Source: an uncultured Clostridia bacterium (GTDB lineage Bacteria > Bacillota > Clostridia > Oscillospirales > Ruminococcaceae). From it: DNA of 64,000 bases. Of this stretch, positions 59,843-64,000 are shown in pieces. Under the pieces are notes generated by a model. That model was not told the origin of the DNA, did no database searches, and worked only from the letters and a program-made list of their open reading frames with translations. How positions within the stretch are numbered: the stretch's first letter is position 1; each line of letters opens with the position of its first letter. Made by a program: the position numbers and the translations under genes. The stretch spans positions 1 through 64,000 of the forward strand of contig CANRJA010000010.1 of assembly GCA_947630825.1 (NCBI GenBank), read 5' to 3'.

Positions 59843-60403
59843 ATGAAAAGAATTGTATCAATTCTAACAACAATTACCATGCTGCTGACTATGATAATCG
59901 CACCAATTTCAACTTCGGCTGCAACCATCAAAAAACCAGCTAAAGTAAGTTTGAGAAGTGTTATCACTATTTCAACAAGTTCCGTAAAAGTAACATGGAA
60001 AAACATTGAAAAGGCGACCGGATATCAAATAAAGGTATCCACTAACAATAATTTTAGCAAAGCTAAAACTATAAACACAGTAAACGCCTCAAAAAAGACA
60101 ATAAAAAAGTTAAAGTCGGGTACAAAATACTATGTAAAGGTCAGAGCATACACAAAAATAAACGGTAACAAAAAGTACGGAAATTGGAGTAAAATCAAAA
60201 CAGCAAAAACAAAAGCAAAAGTAAAGAAAACCTCTTCTACCACTGCATCATATAGTTCTACCTATGTATTAAACCCTAACTCTATGAAAGTACATAAAAA
60301 AGGTTGCAGAACATTTAAATATGAAAGTCGATATCCAACGACGACAAGTTTATCTTGGGCATTAAAAAACGGATACTCTCAATGTAAAATATGTTGGAGA
60401 TAA
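59843..60403 (+). CDS. Secreted Fn3-like protein with C-terminal Cys/His motif
   Basis: 186 aa. Signal peptide about 1-27. One Fn3-like domain (about 30-127, VTWKNIEKATGYQIKVS, YYVKVRAYT). The C-terminal 50 residues follow the pattern Y-V-L-N-x10-H-x3-C ... GYSQCKIC, with one His and three Cys as a probable zinc site. This short motif is known at the end of many secreted nucleases and other Clostridia proteins. No enzyme domain. AAGGAGG precedes the ATG. Smallest of the Fn3-tailed proteins of this window. Confidence 0.82.
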   Translation: MKRIVSILTTITMLLTMIIAPISTSAATIKKPAKVSLRSVITISTSSVKVTWKNIEKATGYQIKVSTNNNFSKAKTINTVNASKKTIKKLKSGTKYYVKVRAYTKINGNKKYGNWSKIKTAKTKAKVKKTSSTTASYSSTYVLNPNSMKVHKKGCRTFKYESRYPTTTSLSWALKNGYSQCKICWR

Positions 60404-60431
60404 AACATTAATAATTTAACAATAAAAAGAA

Positions 60432-60472
60432 AAAGAGCTACTAGACCAAAAGTCTAATAGCTCTTTACTTTT
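60432..60472. terminator. Bidirectional terminator Fn3 gene / NACHT gene
   Basis: Stem AAAGAGCTA(C)TAGAC/GTCTA(A)TAGCTCTTT with loop CAAAA, T-rich ends on both strands. Confidence 0.8.
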
Positions 60473-60498
60473 ACAATAATATTGACATTTTGTTGTCA

Positions 60499-63348
60499 TT
60501 ATCTTTGCTTATTATTTTCTAAAAACTTTTCGATTCTAAGATCTTTAACATCCATTTCTCTATCTCTATAATTTAGATACAATTCTTTATATATAACATC
60601 TCTTTCTGAAATATACAAACCTTTTTCTATTAATATGTTCTTAAATTTTTCAAAATCTCCATTTTCGTTTAAGAGTTTCCATATCCAATATGCTAAATCA
60701 ATAATTTGTTCTTTTTTATTTTTCTCTATTTCCTTAATACTATAGTCAATAAATAAAAGATATCCTATAAGAACATTTGTACATTTTTTTGAACAATGGA
60801 TTATAAGAATAAGCAAAAGCAGCAATTTTTCTTTATCCTCAGTTGCTTCACATACTAATTCTAATAGCATTTTAGGTGTAGAGTAGAAATAAAAAGAAGT
60901 ATTCGCCTCAAACTGATAATCAAAAAATCTACTTATATCTACCTCAGCTTTATTTAACATAATTAAAGAAATTATAGATGTATATACTTGCGGATATTTT
61001 AGCACATTTTCCATACCCTCATCTAAGAAGTATTGCAATAATATCTCATTTTTCTTATCTTTACTTTTTTTAATGTTATTTCTATTTCGCACTATAGAAA
61101 AAAGTTCAGAAGTATGTGTTATAAATTCCTTCTTTAATTGTTCAACAACATTTTGATTAAACTCATTATCTAAATAATACAATGAATCTATAACTTCTCC
61201 CAACTTGTCATTATTTAGTGTTTCTTCGCAAAACATTTTAGCCAACATTTTACTATCATATCTAATATCAGATTCTTCTATTCCCATATATTTTCGGTGG
61301 CGGAAACTGTTAGCTATTTCCACATAACGTGGATAAAATAAGATTGTTTTATTATATCTGGAATGGAATTTAGGTTTTAACATGTTATGACTATATAAAT
61401 CAGAAATGATTAAAAAAATATCAGTACTATTATCCAAATTATTAGTTTTTTCTAATTTTAGATTATCAAATAAGTAATTAATGATACCATTATGCTGTTT
61501 TGGATCATCCTTTTGAATTATAACTTCTATAATCAATCTTGCTAATTCATCGTGATTTGAATCTCCAATCCATTCTTGTAATAGTTTAGTGAGATCATCA
61601 TTATCATATTCCTTTGTAAAATACACAGCCAAAAAATATTCATAAAACGTCTTATGTGCAAAATCTAAAACATCCTCATCAATTTCTCGTATAAGCTCAG
61701 TCCTACCAACTAAATACTCCGCATATTGTTTTACTGCATCCCCCCAATTTATTTCATCCTCAACCTCTATGGCATTTAAAACGGCTTTTCTTAATTCATT
61801 ATAACTAAATCTATATCCAATATTTTCAGTAATATGTGAATATTTATAAAAAGCTATTCTAGGAAGCACAGAATCTATCCCTAAAATGTTTTTTGCTTTC
61901 TCACTTAATATAAATGCACCTTTTCTGTCTTCCCTTATTGTTAAGAACGTATCTATACATTTCTTGTAAAATTCAACTCTTCTATTAGGTAAGTTTTTTT
62001 CTATATCAAAAATAACTAATGCCAAAATAAGCACAATAGGATTTTTTATAAGATTTTTACATCTCGCTCTTTTTACCTCTTTAGAAAATTTATCCCAAAA
62101 ATCTTCAAAATCTTTTTTTTGATAATTAGAGCAAAACCAATTTTCACTGTATTCTTTTTTTTGTGTTTCTCTAAAATCATTTATTTTTATATGGAGAAAG
62201 CTATCATCAAATCTATTTCTTAAATATCCTGCCTCTCTTGTCGATATAATAAACCTATTAAGATAATATATTTCGCAGAAACTTGCTATCTCATTTCTAA
62301 CTTTTTCCCTTACCTTTTGAGTAGGAATTTCATCAAGCGCATCCAAAATTATTAAACATTTTCCTTCATCCAAAAATCCGGCTAAAAATTTTTCGATTTC
62401 TGAAAAATTCATTTTAGTTCTTTTAATTTTTTTGCTAAATTCTTTGGCAATACACCAGAGTAAGTCTTCATTATTTTCACCGATTTCTTTTGCATATTCT
62501 TTTAAATCAATCTTTATTTTTAAAGAATATGAATTATACATTTTTTCGTAGTTACAAAACAAATAATTTAGTGTTGTAGATTTTCCTAAACCTGCTGCAC
62601 CAATTAAAACAATTTTATTTCCAATATTAAAAAAATCCTTTAATTGTATTAATTCAATCCGTTGCAAACCATTTCTATATATATCTCGAGATTCTTTAGT
62701 AATATAATATGAGAATGTATTTTCTACATAAAACTTGTCAATATCCTGTGCCTTTTTATTTTCAACCCCAGATATTCCTGTAAAACGAATAATTCCATAC
62801 TCCTTTTTACAAGTCTCATGATATACTTTTATTTCTTCATCTTTTATTTGTACTCTACATTTACTTAAAGATGCAAAGTATTTCTTCATATTTTCTTCAC
62901 TTTCTGATATTTTAGTCATAATATACCTATGCGAAATTGTCATTAATTGTAATGTTGCATTTAATTCTGGGGACTCCATTATCATTTTATGCAGATATGA
63001 TTCGTATAATACCTTTATTGTATTAATAAAATCTCTTACCTCTGTATGTTTAACAGACGGACATTCTTCATATATGTATTCTTCAATATTATCTATATAT
63101 TCTGAATTACTCATACCATCCCTAATTGAGCAAAAATAATTTTTAATTATTTCAATAAAATTTCTACTTTGTACTAACAAATAAAACTCATTACAATCCA
63201 ATGATGTATCGGCAAAAGAATTCATATTTTTCTCAATCATTGAAGTAATTATATTATTAAGTTTTTCCCTTTTCCTTTTATCTATCCAATTAATACATAC
63301 TGCTTCACTTAATGCTGAAACTATCGATAGTATAATATCTTTCCACAT
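60499..63348 (-). CDS. NACHT-domain STAND NTPase, candidate anti-phage protein
   Basis: 949 aa. N-terminal helical region (1-240) with a hydrophobic start (about 4-22) that may touch the membrane. The NACHT NTPase spans about 240-560: Walker A GAAGLGKST (Lys256), Walker B LIILDALDE (Asp336, Asp339, Glu340), a sensor-like ISTREAG and the helical NLIKNPIVLILAL. The C-terminal 380 residues are helical without clear LRR, WD or TPR repeats. Bacterial NACHT proteins include known phage-defence sensors, and the C-terminus is normally the sensor. No separate effector gene is seen, so the N-terminus may be the effector. AAGGAG precedes the ATG. Clearly more AT-rich than its neighbours, suggesting transfer. 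Confidence 0.85.
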   Translation of the reverse strand: MWKDIILSIVSALSEAVCINWIDKRKREKLNNIITSMIEKNMNSFADTSLDCNEFYLLVQSRNFIEIIKNYFCSIRDGMSNSEYIDNIEEYIYEECPSVKHTEVRDFINTIKVLYESYLHKMIMESPELNATLQLMTISHRYIMTKISESEENMKKYFASLSKCRVQIKDEEIKVYHETCKKEYGIIRFTGISGVENKKAQDIDKFYVENTFSYYITKESRDIYRNGLQRIELIQLKDFFNIGNKIVLIGAAGLGKSTTLNYLFCNYEKMYNSYSLKIKIDLKEYAKEIGENNEDLLWCIAKEFSKKIKRTKMNFSEIEKFLAGFLDEGKCLIILDALDEIPTQKVREKVRNEIASFCEIYYLNRFIISTREAGYLRNRFDDSFLHIKINDFRETQKKEYSENWFCSNYQKKDFEDFWDKFSKEVKRARCKNLIKNPIVLILALVIFDIEKNLPNRRVEFYKKCIDTFLTIREDRKGAFILSEKAKNILGIDSVLPRIAFYKYSHITENIGYRFSYNELRKAVLNAIEVEDEINWGDAVKQYAEYLVGRTELIREIDEDVLDFAHKTFYEYFLAVYFTKEYDNDDLTKLLQEWIGDSNHDELARLIIEVIIQKDDPKQHNGIINYLFDNLKLEKTNNLDNSTDIFLIISDLYSHNMLKPKFHSRYNKTILFYPRYVEIANSFRHRKYMGIEESDIRYDSKMLAKMFCEETLNNDKLGEVIDSLYYLDNEFNQNVVEQLKKEFITHTSELFSIVRNRNNIKKSKDKKNEILLQYFLDEGMENVLKYPQVYTSIISLIMLNKAEVDISRFFDYQFEANTSFYFYSTPKMLLELVCEATEDKEKLLLLLILIIHCSKKCTNVLIGYLLFIDYSIKEIEKNKKEQIIDLAYWIWKLLNENGDFEKFKNILIEKGLYISERDVIYKELYLNYRDREMDVKDLRIEKFLENNKQR

Positions 63349-63796
63349 TTTCTTTTTCTCCTTATTATTTCATCACTTTGCACTTACTTTAGGATAATTA
63401 CTTTAATTATACCGTAATTATGCTTATATTTATGTTTATTTATGTTTATTTACATCTTATTCGCTATGTTGCCACGTGATAAACCTGTTTTAACCTTATA
63501 AAATGTACTAACTCTGGCTACATTTTTTTATGTGTATCAAATAATATTTTACGTTTTTGCTTATAAATGAAGGAGTTTTATTATAACTTTTTTTATTTTC
63601 ACAAATAACATATTTTTCTTGCCAGTAATGATTCTCATTTTCTTGAATTTTTATTAATATAACATATTCTTTAAATAAAATCAAGTTTTTTCTTTTATTT
63701 TCTATAAATTTGTCGTTTTTAACCGCTGGGACTTCTAATAATTCATATGATATATGATAAATTTATCAGTTCAATTATTTAATTAAGGCCTTAAGT
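63349..63796. other. Very AT-rich intergenic region
   Basis: No gene seen on either strand. A minus-strand TATAAT lies near 63408 without a good -35 box, and a tandem TTATGTTTAT repeat lies beside it (about 63425-63450). The NACHT promoter is probably here but not sharply defined. Confidence 0.5.
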
Positions 63797-64000
63797 TCAA
63801 AAGCCTTTAACAAACGAATAGCCAAATTCAGTGCTTTGGAAGACATAACAATTAACATTGTCATTACTTTCTGACAGAGTAAAAACACAAATAGTCTGAA
63901 CAGTTACCGTTCTTTTTGTCACCATTCGGTCATAAACTTTTCCTTTCAAATCACCGGAATACATCCATCTTCTATCCTGCTCATAAAAACAGCAGTGTCC
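63797..64000 (-). CDS. 3' end of an unknown gene running in from the right edge
   Basis: The minus strand is open from the window edge for 67 codons to TGA at 63799-63797. It has coding-like composition (ending NCYVFQSTEFGYSFVKGF). Missed by the track because its start lies outside. Family not recognised. It could belong with the NACHT gene, which is transcribed in the same direction 450 bp downstream. Confidence 0.45.
   Translation of the reverse strand, partial: GHCCFYEQDRRWMYSGDLKGKVYDRMVTKRTVTVQTICVFTLSESNDNVNCYVFQSTEFGYSFVKGF

Overview
The window looks like the chromosome of an AT-rich, endospore-forming Clostridia member, most like the Ruminococcus/Oscillospiraceae group. The reasons are: dipicolinate synthase genes (dpaA, dpaB), T-box control of amino-acid genes, strong AAAGGAGG-type ribosome sites, sigma-A promoters with TTGACA/TATAAT boxes, Thr-rich linkers, BspA-like and fibronectin-III-like surface proteins, and plant-polysaccharide glycosidases (GH27, GH43, acetylxylan-esterase-like). 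No phage, plasmid, CRISPR array or complete insertion sequence is visible.

Layout. 0.1-5.2 kb: a CwlO-like NlpC/P60 wall hydrolase with a candidate WalR box, glycerol kinase, an unsecreted CHAP lysin-like protein and a secreted beta-helix protein. 5.4-8.0 kb: a metal-sensing ArsR/SmtB repressor with a Zn/Cd/Pb efflux ATPase. 8.0-8.4 kb: tRNA-Leu followed by a structured repeat element. 8.7-19.3 kb: transglutaminase-like protein, pyrD/pyrK/pyridoxamine kinase operon, a 58-aa protein missed by the ORF track, SGNH hydrolase, MecA-like adaptor, rpe, uridine-kinase-like gene, dpaAB and nadA. 19.4-28.7 kb: tRNA-Lys, two tandem BspA-like proteins, an ECF-like sigma module with a duplicated membrane partner, YjbR protein, tRNA-Arg, and a YD-repeat/Fn3 protein with the relic of a second copy. 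28.7-31.2 kb: GH27 alpha-galactosidase, GNAT gene and a GH27 3' relic.

31.9-44.3 kb is the most system-like part. It is a run of 11 co-directional minus-strand genes headed by a good promoter. They encode zinc-ribbon membrane proteins, SH3-type lipoproteins, Cys-repeat and Fn3 surface proteins, and in the centre a Ser/Thr kinase, a PP2C phosphatase and a VWA protein. This matches the kinase/phosphatase/VWA triad known from Ter-associated systems, here without ter genes and joined to envelope sensors.

44.5-57 kb: SDR, an anchored secreted protein, RNase P RNA, and a T-box (apparent Ile specifier) controlling ilvB and citramalate synthase, which together start the pyruvate route to isoleucine. 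Then come comM, the cyclic-di-AMP synthase operon cdaA-cdaR, and a cysteine desulfurase with a DUF3343 Se/S carrier. 57-64 kb: an acetylxylan-esterase-like gene divergent from a GH43 gene, heptamer repeats, a small Fn3 protein with a leader able to hide its ribosome site, and a 949-aa NACHT NTPase that is a candidate anti-phage protein in a very AT-rich end region.

A family of hairpins with an invariant TGA loop recurs at gene 3' ends at three loci. In two cases the loop TGA is itself the stop codon of the neighbouring gene. Paired changes in the stems suggest that the fold is what is conserved. All statements come from reading the sequence; no database search was run.
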